Assembly: GCA_028571685.1 (NCBI GenBank)
Contig: CM053141.1
Location: forward strand, 72,029,833-72,093,832
Direction of reading: 5' to 3'
From: Heterohyrax brucei
Lineage: Eukaryota; Chordata; Mammalia; Hyracoidea; Procaviidae
Length of the DNA: 64,000 nt
The notes below the pieces were generated by a model. The model had not been told where the DNA came from. It did no database searches and saw nothing but the letters and a program-made list of their open reading frames with translations. The position numbers and the translations under genes are program-made. Shown piece after piece: positions 35,223-47,078 of the stretch; the first letter of the stretch is position 1, and each line of letters starts with the position of its first letter.

Positions 35223-36421
35223 TTAAACCTTGGCCTTGAAAACTGGTTGCAATTCAGATTTAGAGGAAGAGCATTTGTGGGGAAGAAACCCGTATAACCA
35301 GGCTTTGTATAGTGTCCCTGGAACATCTGCAACAGTCAGTCCCCAGTAACTCACTACAGCCAACCGCCCTCCCCACCCCAAGTCTTGTTCATAACTAGGA
35401 ACAGAAGAACACAAAGTACAGACTCTGCTGTCAGGCTATAAAAATGACCAGAACACAGTATTATACCGTCCACACATTGCTTAATTGCTATGTACTTTAC
35501 ATGCTTGTGCACACACTAACATTCATATTTATACACATTTTCCAAAACTCTGAGCAAAGAAAGTAGAAAATAGCAGAGAGACATTTTCAGTGGCAGGTGT
35601 GGTATGCCTGTCCAGGAAAAATCTTGAAAAATTTTATGAAAAAGCTAAATTGCATATAGGCATCACTGAACAGATTTGAGAGATGTTCTAGTTTGATTAA
35701 GTAGCCAGATGGCCTTCCAGAGTAGCCAGAAGAGCTGACAAGCCCCAGATGACAGACGATGGGGGGCCCCCCCGTGGGCAGTTTTTAAGACAATGTGTTG
35801 ACATTAGATGTGGAATAAATCCATAACTCTGATGTACATGAAAATTCTCAAGAAAAGCAGGTGCTATTCACTGACCTTACCCAAATGAAATATTACCAGA
35901 CAAACTAGCCCAACTCTCTTTTAAATTCTGTTTCAACAGCCTCCTTCTCCTGCAACAAAATACTTCAAAACAAAAAATGTGTGTGTTTTAGGGGTGGGGG
36001 GCTTGAGATTTGTTCTTCGTTTGAGATGACTGACAGACGTCTTGCAGAAATTTGGAGTATTCTCTGACTGCTTAGAGTCTACTCATTTTAAATAATGTCC
36101 TCATGAAAACATTCACTGCTGTCAAATCATAAGGGAATATAAAGGAAATTATATAAACAGTTATATGTATTTTTACTGGTGTTGATAATACACGCCAGTG
36201 AAGTTAAAGATTCCAAAATACAGTGGGAACATTGCAGATTGTGTAGGCAAAGTTCTTAAACAAAATCTGTAGGGTTTGCTCATGAAAATGTATATATTCT
36301 TCATATGTATAAATACATATATGTCTGTGTGTTCATGGTATTTCATAAGACATATCCAAGACAGTGGGTTAGGAGACTCTAAGCACTCTTCCTCCATTTA
36401 AGTAACCCGTAGACAGCCTCT
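35223..36421. other. No gene or named repeat recognised
   Basis: Unique-looking sequence. A G7/C8 run pair lies at about 35761-35773. Confidence 0.4.
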
Positions 36422-36626
36422 TTGTTGTTGCCTGCCATTCAGTTGATTTTAACTCAAAGCAACCCTATATGGCAGAGCAGGATGGCCCCATAGAATTTCC
36501 TAGACTGAAATCTTTACAGAGAACAGATTGCCAGTTTTTTGCTTCTGAGGAGTAGGTAGTGGGTTTGAACTACAGACTTTAGAGTAAGCATCGAAGCACT
36601 TAACACTCAGCCACCAAGCGTTCTTT
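36422..36626 (-). mobile_element. AfroSINE, longer-body subtype, full length
   Basis: Reversed: ttgttgttgcctgccattca, gagcaggatggccccataga, then the extra block aatctttacagagaacagat, then gtttgaactacagactttag and acttaacactcagccaccaa. About 205 bp, versus about 160 bp for the common form. Confidence 0.8.
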
Positions 36627-37021
36627 AGAAGATCTCTAAACATCCCCAAAAGCAGTGGGAACAGGTGGTTTGCCCATCTGTTCTAACACTTCATGAGTTT
36701 ATGCCTTGGAACAACTCAGAAATTATCTAATTTTCCATCCAAAGTATTTTGTTTTAACTACTTCTATGTTCAGGCACTAATCATTTTTGGCATCAAAAAA
36801 AAAAAAATTTGCCTTCATGGAGTTTATGTATTGTCTTGGAGAAGAGCAGGAAAGAATGAACAAAACTGCAGAAAGTCTCTGTGAAGCATGTATGTAAAGT
36901 ATATGGATAAATATATGCACTCACCGTAAGCAGAGAAGGTAGACACTTTGTCAAACAGATAGACAAATATTCATGGGAATTTCAAGGTGACCAGCAGTGT
37001 ATCATTTGCAAACAACAACTT
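36627..37021. other. No gene or named repeat recognised
   Basis: Unique-looking sequence with a 13-A run near 36797. Confidence 0.4.
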
Positions 37022-37140
37022 GTTGATTTTTTGAAGTAAATTTCCAGATCTTTCTTCTGAGGCACCCGGGGGTAGAATTGAATCCCCAAACTTTAGGTTA
37101 CCGGCCAAGCGTGTTAAGTGTTTGCACCGTCTAGACACTC
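37022..37140 (-). mobile_element. AfroSINE fragment (head half, tgtgtcag-body subtype)
   Basis: Reversed head half: tccagatctttcttctgagg, cacccgggggtagaattgaa, gttaagtgtttgcaccgtct. Confidence 0.65.
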
Positions 37141-38783
37141 TCAGCGCTGTGCTATAAATATGCAAAGAATTATTAAGTGTAAGTTCTGTCCCCAGGGACC
37201 CCAGACTGGACTGAGGAGTCATCACTGCGTATGTAGCAATGTTAGTGAACAACTCAAAGCAGTGCGTAACTAAGAAGAGAAATTCATCAGTGCAGAGAAA
37301 GAAGGTTTCCTACAGAAATTGTCTTTGGGAATATTTTAACTACTAGAAAGCAAGTTGCTAGTTTTCAGCCTGATTGTGTTCAAACTGATTCTACCAAAGA
37401 GATTGTTCAGATGCACAACTTCATCAAATTGCCTCGGATTCACACCTGTTCCCCGAATGAAGATGTTTTGCTGTTGAGAGAGTGATTATAACATGTCGTG
37501 GTGTACAGCACTTGGTGTGAAAAGTAGGAAAGCACATGGTATATATAAAACATTGTGAGAATGTTCACCAATGATTATGATTCCAGGAGAAGAAGAAGAG
37601 AACTGGTATTCAGTCCTCATGCTATCTCTGAATTATACCTGCCTGCCAGTGGATATGAGAACTCTAGTCCTTTACCCTCACATAGAAAACTGTTTTATCC
37701 TCTGCACTTCACCTGCACTAACGTATCTATTCAGGACTCCACTGTCCAGGAGATGAATATTTTCCTTCTCTCCAGATGCTGGGCAGGAAAGTCTCCATAT
37801 GGCTGCTTGAGAACAAGATCTGCTCAGCTATCCCTCTGATTGCAGAGCATCTACACTGACAGAAATCATTGTGAAGCAGGTGACAAACATAAAGCCCATT
37901 TAAATTTTCGTCGCCTTCACTGGTGATAGGCATAGTGGACACATGGCATAGCTTTTCTGTTATCCAGAGGAATCTCAAGTGCAGTACGGTCAGTGTACTT
38001 GAGTTCTTGGCTTCCAGGTGCAACGGTTGCAGAATTTGGGGGGGCTTTCAGAAAGCACTGACCTCATGTCTTTTAGGAGCAGAGGGACCATAAAGCTAAA
38101 ACAAGAGGCTAACACCTGGCTTCTATTTCTGACTGCCACAGACACTCTGACAGTCTCCCCAGAAACTGTAAAGCTGTGGGTTTTAAATTGTTGGGAAAAC
38201 TTAATCTTGTGGTTTTCTATGCCTGTGGAAACAGAGAGGTAATTTTGCTCCTTTTCTCTTCTTTCTGGAATTGCCATCAGTCTTCTCATGTGCAGTTTGA
38301 TCAAGCGTTTTAGGTATAATCTGGAACTTGAAGAGACGAACTATCACTTGACTTTGTGACTCCCCAACTATTGTCTCCATGTGGAGTACTCAGGTTAGGC
38401 TGATGGTTTTAAAGCTTCAAGCTAGGGCTAGGAATCCTGTGAGTAGTTTCTATTGGGAATGCAGACATTTGTGTAACAGAAAATGCTCCTTTTGAGAACA
38501 AATATCTTCTTTATTGATAATTGGTCTCTGCAAGGTAGGCAAGTTTAATTACAGAGGTAAAAAGGATTTGATATGTAGAATATCAATAGTTAATTCACTA
38601 ACTTGAGATAACACAAATATACAGAAGAAAATATCGGCATGAGTAGCAATACTAAAGTATAGAGTTCTCCCTTTTAGGAAGGTCAAAATAGAAAACTTTC
38701 ATAGCATAAATCTTTTCTAAAAACAGTTAGGAGCAAGGTCTGGCAATCTTTTTAAGACCCTTTTTAAGTGATTAAATCAGTTG
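37141..38783. other. No gene recognised; several overlapping ORFs
   Basis: Unique-looking sequence. Open frames of 61-104 codons occur on both strands at 37555-38304 and overlap each other. None has a known domain. Confidence 0.4.
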
Positions 38784-38788
38784 GTCAC

Positions 38789-39237
38789 TGTCATGGGTCA
38801 AATTGTGTCCCCCCAAAAATGTATGTGTTGGTTTGACTTGGTTTGGAGTTCCAATATCGTGCCCTTCCTCCCATGTGTTGTGAATCCTGCCTCTGTGATA
38901 CTGACAAAGGAGAACGGTTTGCAGTTGTGTTAGTGAGGCAGAACTCAAGCTTGTGGACTATAAGGGAGAGAAGTGAGCTGAGGAAGTTGGGAACCTCATA
39001 CCACCAAGAGAGAAGCACTGAGAGCAGAGCACGTCCTTTGGACCCGAGGTTCCTGTGCCGAGATGCTCTCACTGGATTTACACTCAGCCTACCGGACTGT
39101 GATGATCTCTCGTTCTGAATGGACTTACAATTTATGAACGGATTTGCGGCTTGCCAGACTGTGTCAATAAAGCTTCTCCTCATGAAACCTTCTACTCATG
39201 GTATTTTATGTTAGAGCAGTACCAGGTGACCAAGACA
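38789..39237 (+). mobile_element. MaLR-like solo LTR, copy 1, with TSD gtcac
   Basis: Starts TGtcatgggtcaaattgtgt and ends gtgaccaagaCA. It is flanked by gtcac at 38784-38788 and 39238-39242. A 5-bp duplication and TG...CA ends are the LTR signature. An AATAAA signal lies near 39166. It is a solo LTR: no internal region is present. Confidence 0.88.
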
Positions 39238-39425
39238 GTCACATAAGCAACAGACTCCACAACACCCTCTGTAGGGTCTCTGGTGAGGAAGACCTATGTA
39301 GATAAACTGCCTTGAGAGAAGGTGAAAGCAGATGGAAAGACTAGTAGTCCTGCCTCAGCCCAACCCTGATGTCTTTAGAGAGGTAGTCTAAATTAGATTT
39401 TAGAGAAAATCCGGTACAGAGGAAC

Positions 39426-39588
39426 CCCAAAAAACCCCACTGCCACTTAAGTTGATTCCAACTCATAGTGACCTCACTGGACAGAGTAGAACCACTCCAC
39501 AAAGTTTCCAAGGAGCACCTGGCAGATTGAACTGCCAACCTTTGGGTTAGCAGCTGTAGTATTTAACCAATACACCACCAGGGCTTCC
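39426..39588 (-). mobile_element. AfroSINE
   Basis: Reversed: accccactgccacttaagtt, accactccacaaagtttcca, taaccaatacaccaccaggg. The next copy starts about 15 bp later in the same orientation. Confidence 0.88.
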
Positions 39589-39603
39589 AGTATAGAGAAT
39601 CCA

Positions 39604-39763
39604 ACCTAAACCACCGCTGTGAACTCGCATCCAACTCATAGCCACACTAGAGATCAGAGTAGAACTCCCCCACAGAGTTTCCAAGGAGCACCTGGCAGAT
39701 TTGAACTGCCAAACTCATTGTTAGCAGACTTAGCACTTAACCAACTATGCCACCAGGGTTTCC
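39604..39763 (-). mobile_element. AfroSINE (second of a pair)
   Basis: Reversed: aaccaccgctgtgaactcgc, agtagaactcccccacagag, cttaaccaactatgccacca. The spacers before, between and after the pair look alike (see findings). Confidence 0.88.
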
Positions 39764-39799
39764 AACATAGAAGAAGGATGGTGAAAACAGGAGTAAGAA

Positions 39800-39962
39800 A
39801 TTCTGGCTCCGACTTAAAACCTTTGAATCTCATTTTTCTCAACTGTAAAGTGGGACTAATAATATCCCCATTTTTCACATCTCACTGGATAGCCATGAGG
39901 AATAAATAAGTTCAAGAACTTGGAAATATTTTAAAATGCATTAAGCACTGTACAAATGCACA
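39800..39962 (+). repeat. MIR SINE
   Basis: tctcatttttctcaactgta, aagtgggactaataatatcc and aagcactgtacaaatgcac follow MIR order. Confidence 0.75.
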
Positions 39963-40397
39963 GCATTCTATGAATATCAAAGAGAAAGACTATAGAATAA
40001 TTGGTAATCAGAGCTCCATATAAGCTGGAAGACTCAGGAAAAGAAAACTGTATCTAGCCAGGGGGGTTTCAGTGGTATAGCCCAGTATTCTCCCTGAATA
40101 TCTGGCATCTTGATGTCAATGTTCAATGACAACATTTAGCATTCCTGACACAACACACTGTGACATCAGCTACCCACGTGTTGGTTCTCTGGATTTTGTT
40201 TCCAATCATCCTACCTCCTATGAGGTCACTGTATACTTTATTTTCTCCTCTCCTCTCTGCTCCTCTATTCTTTTCTGCCCTTCTTGGGCTCAAGATTGCA
40301 AATGAGACTGAAATAACATAGTCACCATCCCATGTGGGTAGTAAGGCTAACTTAGCATCCACCTGCCACTTGTGAAGCCACTACTAACCAAAAAAAT
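39963..40397. other. No gene or named repeat recognised
   Basis: Unique-looking sequence. The 79-codon minus frame 40123-40362 has no known domain. Confidence 0.4.
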
Positions 40398-40562
40398 AAA
40401 TAAACCCACTGCCATCAAGTTGAGTCAGGTGCAACTTACAGTGACTCTAGAGGTCAGAGCAGAACTGCCCCATAGAGTTTCCAAGGAGTGCCTGGTGGTT
40501 AGGAACCGAGAACCTTTCAGTTAGCAGAAGTAGCACTTAACCCCTACACCACCAGGGTTTCC
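40398..40562 (-). mobile_element. AfroSINE
   Basis: Reversed: aacccactgccatcaagttg, gcagaactgccccatagagt, cttaacccctacaccaccag. Near full length. Confidence 0.88.
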
Positions 40563-40897
40563 GAAGGCACTACTAGCTTTGCTGAAATTGCCACTTCTCT
40601 CTAGGTGGCATGAGGAGGATGAGCTCATCGTAGAGGTAACATGAAGAAAATCCTGACCCTGGCTGGGACTGTGCTGGTTATTCAGCTTCCTGTTTCAGCT
40701 TCAGACATAGCCATTCTATTCTCTGCTGCAGCTCTGCAAACCACATTCCTCCTTTGCCACCTGGCTCCATGTTAGGCTCTGCTAACAGGTGCTACAGAAA
40801 GGCTGCAACTACTTGTGCACAGAGAAGGGATCGACTCTTTCCTGATTGCTACTTGTTCCAGTACCATCTATTTTTCAGCCCACAACAACATCTTCAG
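40563..40897. other. No gene or named repeat recognised
   Basis: Unique-looking sequence between two AfroSINEs of opposite orientation. Confidence 0.4.
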
Positions 40898-41062
40898 GAA
40901 ACTCTGGTGGTATAGTGGTTAAGTGCTACGGCTGCTGATCCAAAGGAGAGCAGTCCAATCTATCACGCACTCCTTGGAAACTCTGTGAGGCAGTTCTACT
41001 CTTGTCCTATAGAGTTGCTGTGAGTTGGAATCAACTTGGCAGCACTGGGTTTGGTTTCAGTT
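40898..41062 (+). mobile_element. AfroSINE
   Basis: actctggtggtatagtggtt, aagtgctacggctgctgatc, gttggaatcaacttggcagc, then a tttggtttcagtttgg tail. Confidence 0.88.
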
Positions 41063-41299
41063 TGGGGTTAGCAGAATCTTTACCCCTTGTGTCTTGTCTT
41101 GACACCATAGCTGTAGTATCTCAAGAAACACAATGTAGGAAATAGAAGTTCTGGCTCCAAGGAGCCTCTTCTCCAAGTCCCTAAGCTTTGAAAGCAGTAA
41201 AATTTCTGTTATTCCCTCAACCCCTGGGATAATAGCCAGTGCTGTTATCCAGTGGCTACATGTGATATTTCAATTATCCTCTTTTTGCCTTTCCTATTC

Positions 41300-41920
41300 G
41301 CTATACAGGCAGTTTGCATCGCACAGTTCTAATATGTGCAAATTTTGATTACCACAATTTAGTTAAATTACACCAATCTCCTGACAACGCAGTCAAGTTT
41401 CAAATGCTGTGGTATGTTGACTGTAAGTAATTACATTAAGCACAAACTTCACCGCTAGCTCTTCCATCCTGAAATCATTATATAAATAAAAGCTGCACGT
41501 TATGCTCCAGGCTCACCCCCATCCCCTCTTTCAAAGTCTGTTGGTGACTGTTCACAGTGCATCTGTTACTTAGTTAGCACACAGACAATAATGCATTTAG
41601 CAGTGTGGACTTCTTGTCTCCCAGTGACAAATTCATGTAACAGTTTACAAAAATGAATAATTGAAAGGGGGAATTGTCCAAGAACATAATGAAAAGTGAT
41701 GGCATTTGAAGAAAACTTAAAATTGAACAAAAAGGAGTTATAGAAGAAATTGCTGGCCCTGGAAATGTCAATACTTGTATTTGAGACACTGTTAAATTCG
41801 AGAAACTGTCCGTATAGGTAGCCAGAAAAAGTTAGTAAAGGCAAACTTAATGACATACATGACAAGTGATATGGCATGAAGGATGAAGATACTCTAAAGC
41901 AAGAGACACTGGCAAAATCT
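41300..41920 (+). mobile_element. Possible old DNA transposon (pogo/Tigger-like), low confidence
   Basis: The block starts near acaggcagtttgcatcgcac and includes atttagttaaattacaccaa. Its plus-strand translation near 41711-41790 gives LKIEQKGVIEEIAG, which resembles the N-terminal helix-turn-helix region of pogo-type transposases. A tataaataaaagctgc stretch sits at 41481. I cannot find both ends. Confidence 0.3.
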
Positions 41921-41923
41921 TCA

Positions 41924-42394
41924 TGCCATGGATGGAATTGTGTTCCCCCCAAAAAATGTGTGTAAAAATTTGGCTAGGCCATGATTCCCAATGTTGTGTC
42001 CTGTTCCTTTCTGTTGTAAACCCTGTCTTTGTGATGTTAATGAGGGAGGATGGGTGGCAGTGCCGTTGGTGGGGCTGGGCTGTGTTTTGTGCCTTGAGGC
42101 AATCTCTTGCCCGAAGAGGTAAGAAGCTAGCAGAGACACTGGGAGACTTTGTACCATCAAGAAAGAAAGCAGTGCCAGGAACTGAGTGCATCCTTTGGAA
42201 AGGACTAGGGTCCCTGTGCCTCAGAAGCATCCAGTCCAGGGGAAGACTGCCAACAAGGACCTTCCTCCAGAGCCAGCACGAAAAACCTCCCTCTGGAGCC
42301 GATACCCTGAATTTGGACTTTCAGCTTACTGGACTGTGACAAAATAAAATTTCTTGTAGCATTCTCGTTAAAGCAGCACTAGATGACTAAGACA
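41924..42394 (+). mobile_element. MaLR-like solo LTR, copy 2
   Basis: TGccatggatggaattgtgt start and gatgactaagaCA end. Flanks cttca (41919-41923) and cttta (42395-42399) agree at four of five positions. AATAAA lies near 42344. Same family as 38789-39237. ORFs here (up to 138 codons) arise from the LTR and are not genes. Confidence 0.85.
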
Positions 42395-42924
42395 CTTTAC
42401 TTTTAAGGAACTCTTGGAGCTATTTCACAGCACTGAAAGCTCAAAAGATAAAATGTTGGAAGTTGATCTAAACCTAGAAGGAAGTATGACTATTTGCCAA
42501 GTCACAGAAAAGATGCTCTCTCATCTCATTATTTTAAGTTACAGGACGAGAAAGCAAACACTGCTCAAGTTACTTTTTAATATCATTTCCCCAAAGCTAT
42601 AAAACATTTTAATTTTGATGTTTCAAATTGTAGCTTACTAAATAAATACTACTTTTAGCTATTTTTTCCATTTCCTTATACATTGATACACTACAATAAG
42701 AGTTCAATATTTTAATAAAAATTTCTGAAGGTCACAGAGCAACCTTCTCTCCCCATTGATTACTATGATCACTTTGCATGGTTTTAGCTTTCACAGTCAT
42801 TTTTAGATCCCACAATGCTATGCAAAGGAAAAACTATCTGTGTTATGGTTAGCAATCCTTTAGATTAAAACTTCTCTGGTTTTGGACTCCCGACTGGATC
42901 TGGAATGATATGCCAATCTACTGG
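42395..42924. other. No gene or named repeat recognised
   Basis: A/T-rich unique-looking sequence. Confidence 0.4.
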
Positions 42925-42999
42925 AAAGCTCTACATCTCATTACTTTTGATCCTTGCTGTAGGGTCACTTTGAATAGGAATTGACACCAGTGGTTTTTT
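42925..42999 (+). mobile_element. AfroSINE fragment (diverged)
   Basis: ggaaagctctacatctcatt, then gtagggtcactttgaatagg and attgacaccagtggtttttt: eroded 3' half of an AfroSINE. Confidence 0.5.
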
Positions 43000-43207
43000 T
43001 TTGTGGGTTAGTGGAAAAGATTAGCCAATGAAAGAAAGAACATTTGAACTGAATTCAAGTTTGACCGATCTCATAAACAAAAGTCACCTAACATCTTTGA
43101 GTAGCTACTTCCTCAGTGAAAAACTAAGTGGATAATAAAAACCAGCTACCATAAAAGTTGTGATTCTCCAGTGAGACATATACGTGAAAGTGCTTAGGAA
43201 ACACCTA

Positions 43208-43640
43208 TGGTTGCTGAATAACGACCCCCAAATACTGTCCTAATCCTTGAAATCTGTGATTGTCATCTTGTATGGCACAAGAGACTTTACAGATACGAAT
43301 AAGTTAAAGATCTTGAGATGAGATTTTCCTGTTTGGCCCTAAATGTGGTCACAGCATCCTGACCGAATGAAGGCAGGGTGAGATTATACTGCAGAAGAGA
43401 TGGCAGTATGGTGAGAGAAGCCGACGCTGGAGTGATGCTTTTAGAAGACGGAAGAGTCACAAGTCAAGGACTGTATGTAGCCATTAGAAGCTTTCAGAAC
43501 TTGTAGAAGGAACTAGCCCTGCTTCCATAGCCCAGTGAACTGAATATGGGACTTCTGACCTTGAGAACCAAAGAAAATAAATTGTCTTGTTTTAAGCCAT
43601 TAAGCTTGTGGTAGTTTACTACAGAAATTAACACAGCTGT
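43208..43640 (+). mobile_element. MLT1-type MaLR solo LTR (old)
   Basis: Typical MLT1 layout: gctgaataacgacccccaaa, caaatactgtcctaatcctt, ttggccctaaatgtggtcac, ctctgaccttgagaacc-like, an aaaataaattgtcttgtttt signal and taagccattaagcttgtggt. More diverged than the four neighbouring LTRs. Confidence 0.75.
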
Positions 43641-43812
43641 GAAAGACAGATATTATTACTATACTCAGTGAGACTGTTAATGTAGCCCTTTCCTCACGGT
43701 TTTTCTCTTGGATCCCTTCTTATTAGAATTAAGATCTTCAGGAAGCACTTGGAATGCTACAGTGGAGGAATATAGACAGCTGCGTTTGCCCAGCAAATAG
43801 CACCAAGGAGGG

Positions 43813-44288
43813 TATCCAGTCATCTAATGCTGATATAACAGAAACACAAGTGAGTGCCTTTAATACAGAAAAACTGATTTCTGCACAGGCTCCAAGTCCA
43901 AATTCAGGGCTTCAGCTCCAGGGAATGTCTTTCTGTTTTGGTCCTGGAGGAAGTTCCTTCTTGTCAGTCTTTCTCTGGACTGGGAACTTCTGAGGCTCTG
44001 GGACCCCAGGGCCAACAGATGTACTCTGCTCCCAATACTGCTTTCATGATGGTCTGAGGTCCCCAACCCCCTGCTTACATCTCTTACCTTTATATCTAAA
44101 AGACGGTCTCAAGGCACAGTGGGATATTTTATAGATTTTTTTCCTTCCTTGCGCAACCAGTACTCATCCTCTCTCATTAACATCATATAGGCAGGATTAA
44201 CAAAACAAGGGAACATCACAAGACTGAGAATCTTGGTCTAGCCAAATTACTACACACATTTATGGAGACCACAATTCAATCCATGACA
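43813..44288 (-). mobile_element. MaLR-like solo LTR, copy 3 (reverse), TSD gaggg
   Basis: Reverse copy of the family at 38.8, 41.9 and 48.0 kb. Its plus-strand right end is attcaatccatgaca (the LTR start) and its left end is eroded (tatccagtcatc). gaggg at 43808-43812 and 44289-44293 forms a perfect 5-bp duplication. Confidence 0.88.
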
Positions 44289-44293
44289 GAGGG

Positions 44294-44783
44294 CAAAACT
44301 TTATCTTCCATTGAGTTTATGTAACCTGAAAAGCATACTTAATCTAAATCTTTTCTGATAAATTATCTCCCATGGAGTGAAATGCTCTTTTCTTCTTGTG
44401 CATCTTTTATTTATTTTCTTGGCCAGGAAGATGGGACTAAACCAGGTGACCCTTTCCTCTTGATTTCTATTCAATGCATAGTTGACAGTGAGAAAAAGTC
44501 TCTTGTGTTGTCCTCCTGGGAAACTGTCTCCAGAGAAAAGAGAGTTCTAGCAAAATCCTACAGGCTTAACTTTGTCACCCATAAAATGACAAGCTTCTGT
44601 AACTCCCAGCTATGAAGTAAGAATAACATACTTATCTAGGTGGCCTACAGAATGTCAGCTTCCACCTTTCTCTATAGTTTTGTTCCTTGCCATTTAGTTA
44701 ACTGGTTGCTTTCATTGTTGATTGACGCAAAAGTATCAAAATAGATGGCAGCATGGTATTAAAAAAAAAAAAAGGAAAAAAAC
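44294..44783. other. No gene recognised
   Basis: Unique-looking sequence with a poly-A run at about 44760. The 77-codon frame 44382-44615 has no domain. Confidence 0.4.
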
Positions 44784-44896
44784 ACCTTGCTGGCAAGTCC
44801 ATTCTGACTCATAGCGACCCTGTAGACTGCCCCATAGAGTTTCCAAGAAATACCTAGCAGCTGCAGCACTTAACCACTACATCACCAGTATTTCCA
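44784..44896 (-). mobile_element. AfroSINE, internally deleted
   Basis: Reversed 3' end (gtccattctgactcatagcg) joins actgccccatagagtttcca and then cagcacttaaccactacatc. About 45 bp of the usual body is missing. The preceding A-run is its tail. Confidence 0.8.
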
Positions 44897-45022
44897 GTAA
44901 TGCTGTAGTGAATGTTTATACTAATCTTTTAAAAAGTTCATCTTTCTGAAGTAATTGATACCAATACAAGACAAGGTCAAATTTCAAGAGTAATTGTTAT
45001 TATTAACATAGTAGTTGTCGAA

Positions 45023-45217
45023 ATCCCTGGGTAGCACAAAAGGTTAAGTGCTGACTTGTAACCAAGCAGTCAATGGTTAGAATCCACCCAGAGGAACCTG
45101 TGAAGAAAGGCTTAGTAATCTACTTCCGAAAGATCACAGCCTTTGAAAATGCTCTGCTGTGAAACACATGGGGTCTCCATAAGTCAGAATCAGCTTGATG
45201 ATAACTGGCTTTAATTA
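45023..45217 (+). mobile_element. AfroSINE, longer-body subtype
   Basis: Order: cctgggtagcacaaaaggtt, ggttagaatccacccagagg, gtaatctacttccgaaagat, cacagcctttgaaaatgctc, cagaatcagcttgatgataa. The central block identifies the subtype also seen at 17.3, 47.7 and 49.6 kb. Confidence 0.8.
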
Positions 45218-45359
45218 TCATTGTTGTTATTACAACAGTGCCAGTGTGATGAACTAAAATAATCACAGTAAATACTTGCAGCAGGGAGCACAGGCAAACT
45301 GCCTCTAAGATCTAAGTGTTCCCCCATCCATGTACCAAAAGCAGCAGCAGCCTTAGAAT

Positions 45360-45540
45360 CAGAAGAGATGAATTAGTGTCCTAGCTCCGCCATCTACCAG
45401 CTGTGTGAACATACTTAACGTCACTTCGCCTCTCTGGATCTCAGCCTCTTTACTGGTAAAAACCTATCATACAAGGGGTTTTGTAAGAATTAAATGAAAT
45501 GCTGCTTGTGGCTGCGCTCTGTGAACTCTAAAGATCTATA
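45360..45540 (+). repeat. MIR SINE
   Basis: ctagctccgccatctaccag, ctgtgtgaacatacttaacg, tctggatctcagcctcttta and gtaagaattaaatgaaatgc are in MIR order. Confidence 0.8.
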
Positions 45541-46315
45541 CAAATAGTAGTGGTTACAGCCCTAGGACACTCAGTTTACCACCCAGAGTTCTACTGGAAT
45601 TGACCTGATCCCCTAAAGGACTAGATGTAAAAATATAACAGTGTGATACCACTCTGTAATTCTGAAGTAACGTTTATAAGAGACCAACATTAAACAATGA
45701 AATATGAGTCAAGACATTTGAAAACATCTGGCCCCTGACAGATGCTCAATAAATATTTTTAAATCTAAATTTGACTTGTTTTTGTCATTTTTTCCACCAC
45801 CCTTCTTTTAGGTATTCATGTGCCATAAGAATGTTAGGTCATCTGTAGCCAATTCTCACTCAGCTACATGACGGCATGTGAGAAGTCTTTTTGTCCATGC
45901 ATCTGCTGGACAGACAAGGAAATCAGAAGTACACCACTGCCCACCTATTCATGCCTAGAGCTTGGATCAGCTACTGCATGACGTGGTGTTGTGGAGCATT
46001 TCTTAACGTGTACCATTCTCGGGAGAATGTCAGTCAACCTTTCTCCAAGATGAATTGACTCCACAGGGAAGCTTCTCTGGTATTAACCTTTACTGGCCAC
46101 TTTTTTTACAGCCTGACCTGGTCACCAGGGACCGTGTATTGCTGGAAAGCTGGGAAGTACAATGTGCTAAAGGGAAATGTCCAAAAGTTTTGGTGCTAAT
46201 GCTCCCTAGTGTATTCCTTAAGGTAGTTCGGTAAAATTCAATCTCACAATTAGACAGGAAGAGACAACCTGATACTTCCTGCCCACTCACATGATATTCT
46301 ATAAAATATACACAA
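45541..46315. other. No gene recognised; possible L2 tail near 45735
   Basis: cagatgctcaataaatattt at about 45740 resembles an L2 or MIR terminus. The rest is unique-looking. The 104-codon minus frame 46090-46404 extends across the inverted repeat described at 46316 and has no recognised domain. Confidence 0.4.
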
Positions 46316-46388
46316 TAGTCTTCTCTCACCTTTTCAGGTCCCCAGAAATCAATGATTTCACAATCACTGGAGTGCTCAATCCGCATGC
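46316..46388 (-). repeat. 73-bp inverted duplication, arm 1
   Basis: Reverse complement of 47079-47151 with 71 of 73 positions matching. Read on the minus strand it runs gcatgcggattgagcactcc to ctgaaaaggtgagagaagac. In one frame it is open (MRIEHSSDCEIIDFWGPEK) and is followed by a GTGAGA splice-donor-like sequence. I do not recognise the peptide. Confidence 0.9.
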
Positions 46389-46579
46389 ACAACACCATCC
46401 ACATAGGTTTCTTTTTTCCCTTTTTTGCCCAAAATACATCTATTTAAGAGAAGTAAATCAGACAATCCAGAACATAACATGTTTTGTACATGGACTCTTC
46501 AAAAAAAGTTACTGTGATGAAAAGGAAAAAATAAATGTAGGAGTGCATGGGAATATAATTAGAATATAACACACTATAA

Positions 46580-46690
46580 TTGCACAGCAGTATTATATTT
46601 TATATAACATTACATAATGTTTTACATAACATTACATAATATATATAGTGTTTTATATTACATTACATAATGTTATATTATTTAGCAATA
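46580..46690. repeat. A/T-rich tandem repeat with inverted units
   Basis: Repeated acattacataatgtt-type units in several imperfect copies. They could form cruciforms. The tract lies between the two arms of the 73-bp inverted duplication. Confidence 0.8.
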
Positions 46691-47078
46691 ATATCAATAA
46701 TTAAAATAGCCTTGATAGTCCCTTGCTTTACAAAGCTTTTTAGTATTCAAAGTGTGTTATCTTATTTGACAGTACTTGATTACTGAACATTAAAGTCTTT
46801 AGTATAGATTAAAATCAGTTGTCCAGCAAATTCACTTCTCTTCTCAGCTCTTTGAGTAGGTGATGCCTAGGTTTCTTACATACAACCAGCTGCCAAGCCC
46901 AGCAGCCTGGCCATGGGTCAGAGTGCATCTTTGACTCTTAGTGTGCTCTACTCTCCAGATTCCAGGAGTTCTTCACAAACATATACTGGACTACAGCTGC
47001 TCGGGGATGGGTGGGGGGAGAAGAAGAAGCCCGATTAACTGTTCAAATGAATAGCAAAGGAGTTTTCAGCAGCAAAAA

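Noticed and set aside
41847..42339. 127- and 138-codon ORFs on opposite strands
   Set aside because: Both lie in the solo LTR 41924-42394. Similar ORFs are produced by its sister copies, so they reflect LTR sequence rather than a gene.
46090..46404. 104-codon minus ORF as a real exon or gene
   Set aside because: No known domain beyond the first 26 codons, and a donor-like GTGAGA interrupts the only part that is duplicated. Treated as part of the inverted-duplication finding.
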